DNA from: Burkholderiales bacterium RIFCSPLOWO2_12_FULL_61_40 | GTDB lineage: Bacteria; Pseudomonadota; Gammaproteobacteria; Burkholderiales; Burkholderiaceae_C | DNA length: 64,000 nt | NCBI GenBank assembly: GCA_001770935.1 | Contig: MESI01000033.1 | Location: 54,212-118,211, forward strand | Direction of reading: 5' to 3' | Shown here: piece after piece, positions 28,026 through 36,338 of the stretch | Layout of the letters: every line of letters begins with the position of its first letter | Position numbering within the stretch: the stretch's first letter is position 1 | The notes under the pieces: generated by a model | What the model saw: only the letters and a program-made list of their open reading frames with translations | Databases searched by the model: none | What the model was told of the DNA's origin: nothing | Position numbers and translations under genes: made by a program

Positions 28026-28667
28026 TTATTTGGGTCCGGGTGTCTTGAGTTTATAGCCACAGACCCCCTGCACGCTGCATTTCCAGCAAATAGGCAGGCG
28101 GGCTTTACAGACATAGCGTCCGTGCAGTATCAGCCAATGGTGTGCGTCCACCAGATAGGCCGCTGGAATGCGCTTGAGCAACTTGAGTTCGACTTCCAGC
28201 GGCGTCTTCCCCGGAGCCAGTCCGGTGCGGTTGGCGACACGGAAGAGGTGGGTGTCCACCGCCATGGTGGGTTCCCCAAAAGCCACGTTGAGCACCACGT
28301 TGGCGGTTTTGCGGCCCACCCCTGGCAGCGCCTGCAAGGCCTCGCGGGTTCGCGGCACTTGGCCCCCATGCTGGTCGACCAGTATCTGGCAGGTTTGCAT
28401 CAGATGGCGGGCCTTGCTGCGGTACAGGCCGATGGTCTTGATGTAGCTCTCCACGCCTTCCAGCCCGAGCGCCAGCATTTTTTGCGGTGTATTGGCCACG
28501 GCAAACAGCTTGCGCGTGGCTTTGTTGACGCCCACATCGGTGGCCTGGGCCGACAGCAGCACGGCCACCAGCAATTCAAAAACCGAAGCGTATTCCAGCT
28601 CGGTTTGCGGGTGGGGGTTGGCCGCCTTCAGGGTGGCGAAAAAAATCTCGATTTGAGCGGGGGTCAC
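28026..28667 (-). CDS. nth: Endonuclease III (DNA glycosylase/AP lyase)
   Basis: Base-excision repair enzyme removing oxidised pyrimidines. The helix-hairpin-helix LPGVGRKTANVVLN includes the catalytic Lys, and the catalytic Asp follows in MAVDTHLFRV. Four C-terminal cysteines spaced C-x6-C-x2-C-x5-C (CKARLPICWKCSVQGVC) ligate the [4Fe-4S] cluster. Length 213 aa is normal. GTG 28667 overlaps the stop of the upstream HDOD gene (GTGA), so nth is translationally coupled to it. Confidence 0.96.
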   Translation of the reverse strand: MTPAQIEIFFATLKAANPHPQTELEYASVFELLVAVLLSAQATDVGVNKATRKLFAVANTPQKMLALGLEGVESYIKTIGLYRSKARHLMQTCQILVDQHGGQVPRTREALQALPGVGRKTANVVLNVAFGEPTMAVDTHLFRVANRTGLAPGKTPLEVELKLLKRIPAAYLVDAHHWLILHGRYVCKARLPICWKCSVQGVCGYKLKTPGPK

Positions 28668-29470
28668 AGCGCGTTGGTGTCCACAAAGGTGTCAGCCGAA
28701 GGGAAGTTCGCATGCATCCATGGTCCATCCAGCATCAGGGCCGCAATCACATCCTGCGGCAATGTGTCCAGTGCTTCGGGCCCTGCGGCCGGGGTGTCGG
28801 CCAGCAAGCCCGCCAGATGCATGATGGCACCCAGTCGGGAAAATGCCTGCTCGGTCAGCGGATCGCAAGAGCGCTCCAGTGCTTGCACCATCTGCATGGG
28901 AAAGTTCCAGCGCCTGGCCAATTCGGCGGTGATTTGTCCTTCGCTGAATCCCACCAGGCGTTTTTCCCGCTCCCAACGGGTGCCCGGCGGGTGGGGCAAT
29001 TTTTCAATCTCTTCCAGCATTTTGGGGTTCACCTGGCCAATCAGAAGCTCCCCCAGACGCAGCATCAGGCCGGTCAGCCAGGCCAATTGGCTGTCGATGC
29101 CCAGGTCGCTGGCCAGCCACTGGGCGTAGCCAGCGCAGACGGTGCTGGTTTTCCAGAATTCCTTGCGCTCCAGGCCGGGCAGGGCGGGGAAGGACTCGTT
29201 CAGGCAGGCGCCCAGGGACAGGGTGCGCACTTTGGCCATGCCGACCATGGCAATGGCTTCGTCCAGGGTGCCCACGCCGCGTGGCAAGCCAAACTGCGCG
29301 CTGTTGGCCAGGCGCAAAAGCTTGGCGGTCAGCGCGGGGTCTTCGGCAATGATGTTGCGAATCTCCGCGATGGATGCATTTTCGTCGTTGAGCGTGTGGA
29401 TCAGGGCGTGCGCCACTTCGGTCATGGAGGGCAGTTGCACGGAGTCAAAGAAGGAGTCGAGGCTGGACAT
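28664..29470 (-). CDS. HDOD domain protein (first of two flanking nth)
   Basis: 268 aa HDOD protein: VQLPSMTEVAHALIHTLND, RNIIAEDPALTAKLLRLANS, AIAMVGMAKVRTLSLGA and a C-terminal helical tail. No HD-GYP catalytic residues or other output domain are seen. ATG 29470 (MSSLDSFF) is chosen because the fold starts shortly after; 29527 would add an unrelated 19 residues. It opens a three-gene minus-strand unit HDOD-nth-HDOD. Probably a cytoplasmic signalling scaffold. Confidence 0.88.
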   Translation of the reverse strand: MSSLDSFFDSVQLPSMTEVAHALIHTLNDENASIAEIRNIIAEDPALTAKLLRLANSAQFGLPRGVGTLDEAIAMVGMAKVRTLSLGACLNESFPALPGLERKEFWKTSTVCAGYAQWLASDLGIDSQLAWLTGLMLRLGELLIGQVNPKMLEEIEKLPHPPGTRWEREKRLVGFSEGQITAELARRWNFPMQMVQALERSCDPLTEQAFSRLGAIMHLAGLLADTPAAGPEALDTLPQDVIAALMLDGPWMHANFPSADTFVDTNAL

Positions 29471-29553
29471 GGTTTTTGTTCTTTTGAAGGTGGGGTAGCG
29501 TAATCGGTGACAATTTACCCTATACACACCCTGTCTATTCGAAAGTGCTTTCC

Positions 29554-30741
29554 ATGCAATTTGCCGACCGCCTCAACAACGTCGAAACCTCCGCCATCCG
29601 TGAACTGTTCAAGCTGCTGGGCAAGCCCGGCATCATCAGCTTTGCCGGCGGCTTTCCCGACCCTGCACTGTTCGATGTGGAAGGCATCCGGGAGTCCACC
29701 AGCGCCGTGCTGGCCCAAAATCCGGGCGCGGTGCTGCAGTACGGCGCCACCGAGGGCTACCAGCCCCTGCGCGAAGGCATCAGCGCGTTCATGGCGAACA
29801 AAGGGGCGACCGTTGCACCCGACGGTCTGATCGTCACCACCGGTAGCCAGCAGGCGCTGGACCTGATTGGCAAGACCATGATCTCCCCCGGCGACAAGGT
29901 GATTGTGGAAGCGCCTACCTTTCTGGCCACCATCCAGTGTTTTCGCCTGTACGGCGCGCAACTGATCAACGCCCCCATTGACGCCGATGGTGTGGACGTG
30001 GACAAGCTGGAGCAACTCATTGAAGAGCACAAGCCCAAGCTGGTCTACCTGATTCCCACCTTCGGCAACCCCAGCGGCGCCACGCTGAGCCTGGCGCGGC
30101 GCAAGCGCATTCTGGAAATTGCAGTGCGCACCCAGACCCTGATTGTGGAAGACGATCCCTATGGCGAGTTGTACTTCGACACTCCCCCCCCACCCAGCAT
30201 GCTGGCCCTGAGCGCGCAAGTGCCCGGCAGCCGCGACTGGCTGGCGCACTGCGGCAGTTTCAGCAAGATTTTGTCGCCCGGCCTGCGGGTGGGCTGGCTG
30301 ATTGCACCGCCCGAGTTGCTGGCCAAAGCCACCATGTGCAAGCAGTTCAGCGATGCCCACACCAGCAACCTGACCCAGGCCACCGCCGCGCACTACCTTA
30401 CGCTCAAGCGCCTGGACGGCGCCTTGGCGGCGGTGCGCAGCACCTACGCCGAGCGCGCCCGCGTCATGGCCGAATCCTTGCGCCGCGAACTGGGCGACGC
30501 CATTGCCTTCAACCAGCCACAAGGCGGTATGTTCTTCTGGGCCCGGCTCACGGGTGCGCAGGGGCGCGATACCAATGCCAATGACTTTGCCAAACGCGCC
30601 ATCGACAAGCTGGTGGCCTTTGTGCCGGGTGCGCCATTTTTTGCCCGTGACCCCGATACGGCTACGTTTCGCCTGAGTTTTGCGACCGCGGATGTGGCGA
30701 AGATCGAAGAAGGAATCGGGCGCCTGGCGCAGGCGCTTTAG
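29554..30741 (+). CDS. PLP-dependent aminotransferase (class I/II, 2-aminoadipate aminotransferase-like)
   Basis: Fold-type I aminotransferase of 395 aa. Motifs: ISFAGGFPDPALF near the N-terminus, YGATEGYQPLRE, TTGSQQALDLIGK, VEDDPYGEL (Asp contacting the pyridine ring) and GSFSKILSPGLRVGW, whose Lys binds PLP. The pattern fits the LysN/MocR-related family that includes 2-aminoadipate and aromatic aminotransferases; the amino donor cannot be decided from sequence. ATG 29554 follows GAAAG. It is divergent from the HDOD operon, 83 bp away. Confidence 0.92.
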   Translation: MQFADRLNNVETSAIRELFKLLGKPGIISFAGGFPDPALFDVEGIRESTSAVLAQNPGAVLQYGATEGYQPLREGISAFMANKGATVAPDGLIVTTGSQQALDLIGKTMISPGDKVIVEAPTFLATIQCFRLYGAQLINAPIDADGVDVDKLEQLIEEHKPKLVYLIPTFGNPSGATLSLARRKRILEIAVRTQTLIVEDDPYGELYFDTPPPPSMLALSAQVPGSRDWLAHCGSFSKILSPGLRVGWLIAPPELLAKATMCKQFSDAHTSNLTQATAAHYLTLKRLDGALAAVRSTYAERARVMAESLRRELGDAIAFNQPQGGMFFWARLTGAQGRDTNANDFAKRAIDKLVAFVPGAPFFARDPDTATFRLSFATADVAKIEEGIGRLAQAL

Positions 30742-30754
30742 GCTTTTCGACCGG

Positions 30755-32704
30755 TTAGTTTGGGGGATGGAGCGCCCGTGACAGGGCGGCCCCCAGTGTG
30801 GCCAGATTGACGGGTTTCAGTACATAGTCGTCCACCCCGGCAGCATAGGCCGCCTGGCGTTCCTCTTCCAGTGCGCCGGCGGACACACCGATGATTGGCG
30901 TGGTCAGACCTGCCGCCCGCAGGCGGCGCGTGGCTTCCATGCCATCCATCACCGGCATTTGGGTGTCCATCAGGATCAGGTCAAAGCTTTCACGCCCCGC
31001 AATGTCCACGGCCTCCTGCCCGTTTTCCGCGATCACAGGCTCTGCACCGCCCAGGCGCTTGAGCAGGCCCCGCATGACCATGCGGTTCACCGGATGGTCT
31101 TCCACCAGCAAGATACGCAGCGCAGGCGTCAGGGGCAGCGGGGCTGCCTCCTGGGAAGAGGGGGCTACCGGTGCCGGGACGACGCGCGCACGGGCCACGC
31201 CCAAATAGGCGGTAAACCAGAACTCCGACCCCCGGCCGACCTCACTGCGAACGCCAATTTCACCGCCCATCATCTCGGCCAGCCGTTTGCAGATGGCCAG
31301 TCCCAGGCCCGTGCCACCGTATTTGCGGGTGACGGAGTTGTCGGCTTGCTCAAAACTGCGAAACAAGCGCCCGGTTTGCTCGGGTGTCAGACCGATGCCG
31401 GTGTCTTGCACAGAAAAACGCAGGCAGACTTTGTCCTGTACCCCGCCATGGGGTGCGGCGCCTGCCGGGGCAAGCACGCCGACACGGACATGGATGTGGC
31501 CACTTTCGGTGAATTTGAAGGCATTGCCGACCAGGTTAAAAAGGATCTGGCGCAAACGCACCGGGTCGCCGCGCAACACCGGCGGTGCACAAGCATCGGC
31601 GGTGCAACTGAAGCTCGGGCCACCTTCTCGCAAGCGGAATCGAAACAGGGCGGTAATCTCCTCCAGCAACGGGGCCAGGGGAAACTCTGTGCGTTCCAGC
31701 TGGAGCTTGCCGGCCTCGATTTTGGAGAAGTCGAGGATGTCGTTGAGAATGGCCAGCAGCGTCTCGCCACTGGAACGGATGGTGCGCACGTAGTCGGCCT
31801 GGTCGGGGTTCAGGCGGGTGCCCGCCAGCAGTTCGGCCACACCCAGCACGCCATTCATGGGGGTGCGGATCTCGTGCGACATCATGGCCAGGAAATCACC
31901 CTTGGCGGTGCTGGCGCGCTTGGCTTCGTCGCGGGCAAAGATCAGTTCCTGCTGCGTGCGGTAGCGTTCGGTCACGTCCCGGTACGAATACACGCGGCCA
32001 ATGATTTCCTTGCCTGCATTGGCGGTTTGCACGCCGCATTCAAAGACCCGGCCATCTTTGAGGTGCAGGGTTTCAAATTCCTGCTCCTCCAGGCCGTCCG
32101 CGTTTTGCAAGGCATTGTCATCCACCGTTGCCTGGTCGTCGTCCATGCGCAGTGACTGCATGTAGCGCATGATGCCGGTGTCGTCGCGGTTGACCAGCAA
32201 GCTTTCTGGCAAAGCCCACATCGTTGAAAAATGCTGGTTCATATTGATGATGGCACCTTCATGGTCCACCAGCAAAATGCCATCGGCCGTGGCTTCCAGT
32301 GTGGCGCGCAGGCGCGATCCCATATTGGACAACTCTGCTTCAATCCGGTTTTGACTCGATACGGGCACGGCGCGCAGGGTGTAGCGCAGCGGCGCATCGC
32401 CCACCTGGCGTACCGACTTGGCGACGTTCAGAACCCTTCCATCGGCGCAACGCAAGGCACTCTCCACGTCGTGGGTGCTGCTTTTTGTACGCATCTCGTC
32501 CCAAAAAAACATGTCGGAAAGCGCACATTCAAATTCACCAATGGCTTGCCCAATGAGTTCTTCGCTTGCATACCCCAGGTGCTCGGACGCCGCCGCATTG
32601 GCCGCCAGGATGGTTAGTGTGTCGCCGTCGATGAGCAGCAAAATTTCGCCGCTGGCGAGCAGCAGCAGCGAGTCAAAGGCGCAGGGGGCTGGGGAGTGGC
32701 TCAC
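30755..32704 (-). CDS. Hybrid sensor histidine kinase with two PAS domains and a receiver
   Basis: 649 aa. Two PAS domains (about 10-115 and 130-255), HisKA H-box FLAMMSHEIRTPMNG near residue 280, HATPase domain (NLVGNAFKFTE, DTGIGLTPEQ, YGGTGLGLAICKR) and a C-terminal receiver (LLVEDHPVN, Asp in ILMDTQMPVMDG, Lys in YVLKPV). No membrane helix, so probably cytosolic. GTG 32704 overlaps the stop of the HD-GYP gene (GTGA), which suggests that the kinase and the phosphodiesterase-like protein work together. No Hpt domain is encoded nearby. Confidence 0.93.
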   Translation of the reverse strand: MSHSPAPCAFDSLLLLASGEILLLIDGDTLTILAANAAASEHLGYASEELIGQAIGEFECALSDMFFWDEMRTKSSTHDVESALRCADGRVLNVAKSVRQVGDAPLRYTLRAVPVSSQNRIEAELSNMGSRLRATLEATADGILLVDHEGAIINMNQHFSTMWALPESLLVNRDDTGIMRYMQSLRMDDDQATVDDNALQNADGLEEQEFETLHLKDGRVFECGVQTANAGKEIIGRVYSYRDVTERYRTQQELIFARDEAKRASTAKGDFLAMMSHEIRTPMNGVLGVAELLAGTRLNPDQADYVRTIRSSGETLLAILNDILDFSKIEAGKLQLERTEFPLAPLLEEITALFRFRLREGGPSFSCTADACAPPVLRGDPVRLRQILFNLVGNAFKFTESGHIHVRVGVLAPAGAAPHGGVQDKVCLRFSVQDTGIGLTPEQTGRLFRSFEQADNSVTRKYGGTGLGLAICKRLAEMMGGEIGVRSEVGRGSEFWFTAYLGVARARVVPAPVAPSSQEAAPLPLTPALRILLVEDHPVNRMVMRGLLKRLGGAEPVIAENGQEAVDIAGRESFDLILMDTQMPVMDGMEATRRLRAAGLTTPIIGVSAGALEEERQAAYAAGVDDYVLKPVNLATLGAALSRALHPPN

Positions 32705-34023
32705 GGTGCACCCTTGGCGTTGGTGCCGGAGTCTGCATTGGCGCCGTCAAAAAAGTAGGTGACCCGTTTGCGCGGGTTAAGGTAGGCCGCCACTTTGGGG
32801 GGCAACAACGCGGGAGAAATCGCTTTGGTGATATGGATCTCGGTCTCCTTTTCGAGGTCCAGCATGGTGGCCTCGTCTTTGGGCACGTTGGCATCGTAGA
32901 CCATGATCCAGGGGCGCAGGGGTTTTTTGGGATTCACCGACGTGACCATCGCCAGCGCATCGTTGGACAAATGGACAATGGAGCCGGGCGGGTACACCCC
33001 CAGGCTGCGGATCATCAGTTGCAAGGCCTTGGCGTCGAATTTGCTGCGCTTTTGGGCGAACATATAGGACAAAGCCTGGTGGGGCGTCATGGCCCTTTTG
33101 ATATCGACGGGGTTGCACAGGTTGTCATAAAAATTGACCAGGGAGACCAGTCGGGCCGCGTCCGTCATGCGGTCGCCCTTGGTGCCCCTGGGGTAGCCGC
33201 TGCCGTCGGCCAGTTCGTGGTGCTGGGCAATCACCGCCATGGCGCCTGGTGTGAGCTTTAACTTGGCACCGATGGCGGTGCCGTAGTCCACATGCTGCAT
33301 GCGCAGCGTGCGCTCGGCGTTGTTGTACTCCTCGGGTGCTTTCATCAGCACCCGGTCTGGAATGTCCATCAGCCCGACGTCGTGCACCATGGAGCCAATG
33401 CCCAGATCCCGTGCACAGGCCTCGTCCAGCCCCATGTCTTTGGCCAGCATCATGGCGAGAATGGTGACGTTGAGGCTGTGGTAGTAGACCTCTTCTCCAC
33501 CGGCCTTGTCACCCATGACGTGCAATGTGGCCTCTGGGCTGTCCAGAAACGCCCCAATCATCTGCCCTACCAGTGCGCCCATGTCTTCCAGTGTCTCCTT
33601 GGGGCGGGACAGCAGATTGCGGTTGAGGTTTTTCATGGTCGCCACGGCCTTGGTAAAGGCGCGCTCCACATCGGCGATCTGCTCGCGGCGCTTGGCCTGC
33701 GCCACCATGCGTTGGCGCGTCGCAAGCTGGGCGTCACTCTCGGGAATGGCATCTGCCGGGACCACGGGGGCCGACACAGTGCTGGGCACGGCTGGCGCAG
33801 ACAGTGCGGCAATGGCCTGGGCATCACTGCGGGCGGGGTCGTAGCGGTATTGGGGCAGTTTTAAGCTGCGCAGCTCGCGCAACTGGTCTTCATTGCGAAT
33901 TCTGAAGCTGTTGAGCGTGAAGTTGTGCTTGAACCACGGCAAATCGATCATCACAAAAATGCCCAAGCGCAGTTGATCTGCACTCAAGAAGTTGCCCATT
34001 GGATTGCCGATGGCTTCGGTCAT
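32701..34023 (-). CDS. HD-GYP domain protein (putative c-di-GMP phosphodiesterase)
   Basis: 440 aa. The N-terminal ~130 residues form the DUF3391-type region often found before HD-GYP (LSADQLRLGIFVMID). The HD-GYP domain (about 165-345) shows HD in MVHDVGLMDIP and HHELADGSGYPRG with the GYP signature, so hydrolysis of c-di-GMP to GMP or pGpG is plausible. ATG 34023 is preceded by GGGA and begins the conserved region; the open frame to 34170 is probably untranslated leader. It is followed by, and coupled to, the hybrid kinase gene. Confidence 0.9.
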   Translation of the reverse strand: MTEAIGNPMGNFLSADQLRLGIFVMIDLPWFKHNFTLNSFRIRNEDQLRELRSLKLPQYRYDPARSDAQAIAALSAPAVPSTVSAPVVPADAIPESDAQLATRQRMVAQAKRREQIADVERAFTKAVATMKNLNRNLLSRPKETLEDMGALVGQMIGAFLDSPEATLHVMGDKAGGEEVYYHSLNVTILAMMLAKDMGLDEACARDLGIGSMVHDVGLMDIPDRVLMKAPEEYNNAERTLRMQHVDYGTAIGAKLKLTPGAMAVIAQHHELADGSGYPRGTKGDRMTDAARLVSLVNFYDNLCNPVDIKRAMTPHQALSYMFAQKRSKFDAKALQLMIRSLGVYPPGSIVHLSNDALAMVTSVNPKKPLRPWIMVYDANVPKDEATMLDLEKETEIHITKAISPALLPPKVAAYLNPRKRVTYFFDGANADSGTNAKGAP

Positions 34024-34240
34024 CAGTTTTTTCCCGTCATTCGGTTGTCCATGAATCTTGTGAGGTTCCTTGGTATGGCAACTGTTTTTCCCGCGGTGCC
34101 GAAGTCTACCGTAGACAGCGTCTGGTGGATTCGGGTGCAATTTGGCTATCAGGGGTGGACTGCGTAGCATCAGTTAGAATGTTTTGGCTAGTTGCAACAT
34201 TGCACACTGGTTCTTTACTTTTAATTTTCAGGGAGTTTTT
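34024..34240. other. Divergent intergenic region
   Basis: 217 bp between the HD-GYP gene (leftward) and the PKD lipoprotein gene (rightward); must hold both promoters. A/T-rich tracts and a CAGGGAG ribosome binding site just before 34241 are visible. I could not pick out clear -35/-10 pairs or operators. Confidence 0.6.
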
Positions 34241-36202
34241 ATGACATCCATACGCCTGTGGAAGCTGCTGCTCGTCGGCATGCTCGCCACCTTGCTCGTG
34301 GCCTGCAAGCCATTTGCCAGCTTTGAGGTCACCCCGGAGCCGGTGATCGCCGGTCAGGTCGCCACCTTCGACGCCAGCGGCTCGTCCGTCGCCCCCACCC
34401 CCAGAAACAACGCCGTCATCGCCTACACCTGGGATTTTGGTGACGGCAGCAGCGGCACCGGCCAGATAGCCACCCACACCTACGCCGCCGCCGGCACCTA
34501 CACCGTCAAGCTCTCCGTCAGGGACAAGGCCGGTCGGGTGGGCAAGGCCGTGGACCAGGTGGTCGTGCAGGCCGCTGATGTCGGCGGCAACACCGTGCCG
34601 CTGGCCGTCACCGTGCGCGGCGCCGACGGCGCCCTGCTCGCGGGCGCTCAGGTCACGATCGGCTCAGCCTCGGCCAGCACCGGCAACGCCGGCGTGGCCA
34701 CGCTGGCGCAGGCCCCGGCCGGCAACGACCAGGTGCTGCGGGTGAGCAAGGCCGGTTTCATCACCCAGGTGCTGAGCCTGGACCTGCTGGCCGACACCAC
34801 GGCGCAGGAGATCGGCGTGCAACTGCTGGCGGTCAAGGAAACGATCGCCATCGCGCAGGCCGAGGCCGCGCAGGTGCTGCTGGCCAAGACCCTGGGCGCC
34901 TCGGTGACCCTGCCGGCCAACGCCCTGGTCAACGCCGCCAACGCGGTCGCCACCGGCCCGATCACGCTGCAGCTCACGCCCTGGGACATCAGCGGCGCCG
35001 ATCTGCTGGCGATGCCGGGCAACGGCGAGGCGCTGGACGCCCAGAACAACCGCGTGAGCCTGATCAGCGCGGGCATGTTGAGCGTGGACTTCCTGGACGC
35101 CGCGGGCAACAAGCTGCAACTCGGCAGCGGCAAGTCCGCCGAGATCCAGATGGACCTGGCCAGCGCCAGCATCAACGGCCAGGCCCTGGCGGTGGACAGC
35201 AGCGTCCCGCTGTGGCACTTTGACGAGGCGCAAGGCCTGTGGGTCGAAGAGGGCGTGGGCGTGGTCGTGGCCTCGACCACTTCGCCGACAGGCCTGGCCA
35301 TCAGGGCCACGGTGAGCCACTTCTCTACCTGGAACTGGGACTTCAAGTTCGAGAACGCCGGCTCGGTGGTCGTGAGCTGCATCAACGCCGCGGCCGAACC
35401 CATTGCCTGCGCGGTGGTGGCGAACGTGACGCTGCCCGACGGCTCGCACCTGGTCAAGAGCAGCACCCTGGGCACAACGCCCACGACCATCATCAACATG
35501 CCCAGCAGCGGCAGCATTGTCTGGCACGCCTCGACATCGAACGGTCTGCAGGCGTCGGCCACCTCGGGCACCAGCGGCACCGTGGTCCTCACGCTGAGCC
35601 CTCCGACCACGCGCAACTTCGTGCAGTGTGTGCTGCCAGGTGGCGCGCCCGTGGACTGCAACGTGACGCTGACGGGCACCCTCAACGGCACAGAGACTTC
35701 CCTGCGTTTTGCCGTGCCTGCCGCCGGCGCCACCATCGAAAGCGGTCTGGCGGCGGGTTCACCGCTGCAGTGGACCGGCGAGTCGTTCCGCACCACTACC
35801 AACGCCTCCGTGCGCAACGTCGGCAGCACCAGCTCCGGCGCCAGCGGGGCGGTCAGCATCACACTGGGGGCCGACGAAGCGGTGTCCACCCGCATCGCCC
35901 GCGTGCAATGCGATACCCTGTCCGAGCCGGCATTTGGCTTGCCGGAGGCAGTGGCCTTTTGCGACCTGCAGATTTACGTGAATGACGCCACCTCCGAACA
36001 GCTGCTGTACACCAGTTCGGTTCGGGTCCGCACGGGCGTGAACGTCAATGTCCCGGTGCCCGAGGGCAGTTTTGCCAACGTCTACGCCAGCGGCACCTCC
36101 GCCAACGGTTTCCCCTTGTCCGCCTTCGCGAACTTCGACTACGCCGAGCTCCTGGACAACACCCTGTTCGTGCTGAGGCTGCGGGACCAAGTCCCCACCT
36201 GA
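34241..36202 (+). CDS. PKD-domain lipoprotein with repeated Cys-containing modules
   Basis: Predicted surface or periplasmic lipoprotein of 653 aa. The signal peptide ends in lipobox LLVAC (about residue 18). A PKD domain (about 25-110) has YTWDFGDGSSG and AGTYTVKLSV. A carboxypeptidase-regulatory-like beta domain follows (about 125-200). The last third has three similar modules, each opening with a Cys pair (VVSCINAAAEPIAC, VQCVLPGGAPVDC, VQCDTLSEP...VAFC), like bacterial Ig-type repeats. ATG 34241 follows CAGGGAG. GC content and third-position bias look higher than in neighbours. Likely adhesion or polysaccharide-binding; unproven. Confidence 0.8.
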   Translation: MTSIRLWKLLLVGMLATLLVACKPFASFEVTPEPVIAGQVATFDASGSSVAPTPRNNAVIAYTWDFGDGSSGTGQIATHTYAAAGTYTVKLSVRDKAGRVGKAVDQVVVQAADVGGNTVPLAVTVRGADGALLAGAQVTIGSASASTGNAGVATLAQAPAGNDQVLRVSKAGFITQVLSLDLLADTTAQEIGVQLLAVKETIAIAQAEAAQVLLAKTLGASVTLPANALVNAANAVATGPITLQLTPWDISGADLLAMPGNGEALDAQNNRVSLISAGMLSVDFLDAAGNKLQLGSGKSAEIQMDLASASINGQALAVDSSVPLWHFDEAQGLWVEEGVGVVVASTTSPTGLAIRATVSHFSTWNWDFKFENAGSVVVSCINAAAEPIACAVVANVTLPDGSHLVKSSTLGTTPTTIINMPSSGSIVWHASTSNGLQASATSGTSGTVVLTLSPPTTRNFVQCVLPGGAPVDCNVTLTGTLNGTETSLRFAVPAAGATIESGLAAGSPLQWTGESFRTTTNASVRNVGSTSSGASGAVSITLGADEAVSTRIARVQCDTLSEPAFGLPEAVAFCDLQIYVNDATSEQLLYTSSVRVRTGVNVNVPVPEGSFANVYASGTSANGFPLSAFANFDYAELLDNTLFVLRLRDQVPT

Positions 36203-36220
36203 GCCAGTGGCCACACACCA

Positions 36221-36247
36221 AGACCCGCCCAGGCGGGTCTTTTTTTT
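36221..36247 (+). terminator. Rho-independent terminator after the PKD lipoprotein
   Basis: Perfect 9 bp stem AGACCCGCC / GGCGGGTCT with a 2 nt loop, followed by eight T residues. It begins 18 bp after the lipoprotein stop codon. Confidence 0.93.
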
Positions 36248-36338
36248 GCTTCCTCGCTTCTTGGCATTGCGAAATCGACCGAACTGGGCAACACTGGGGT
36301 CTACACACCGTGTGTTCCACCTATTGCGGACCCGCCCC

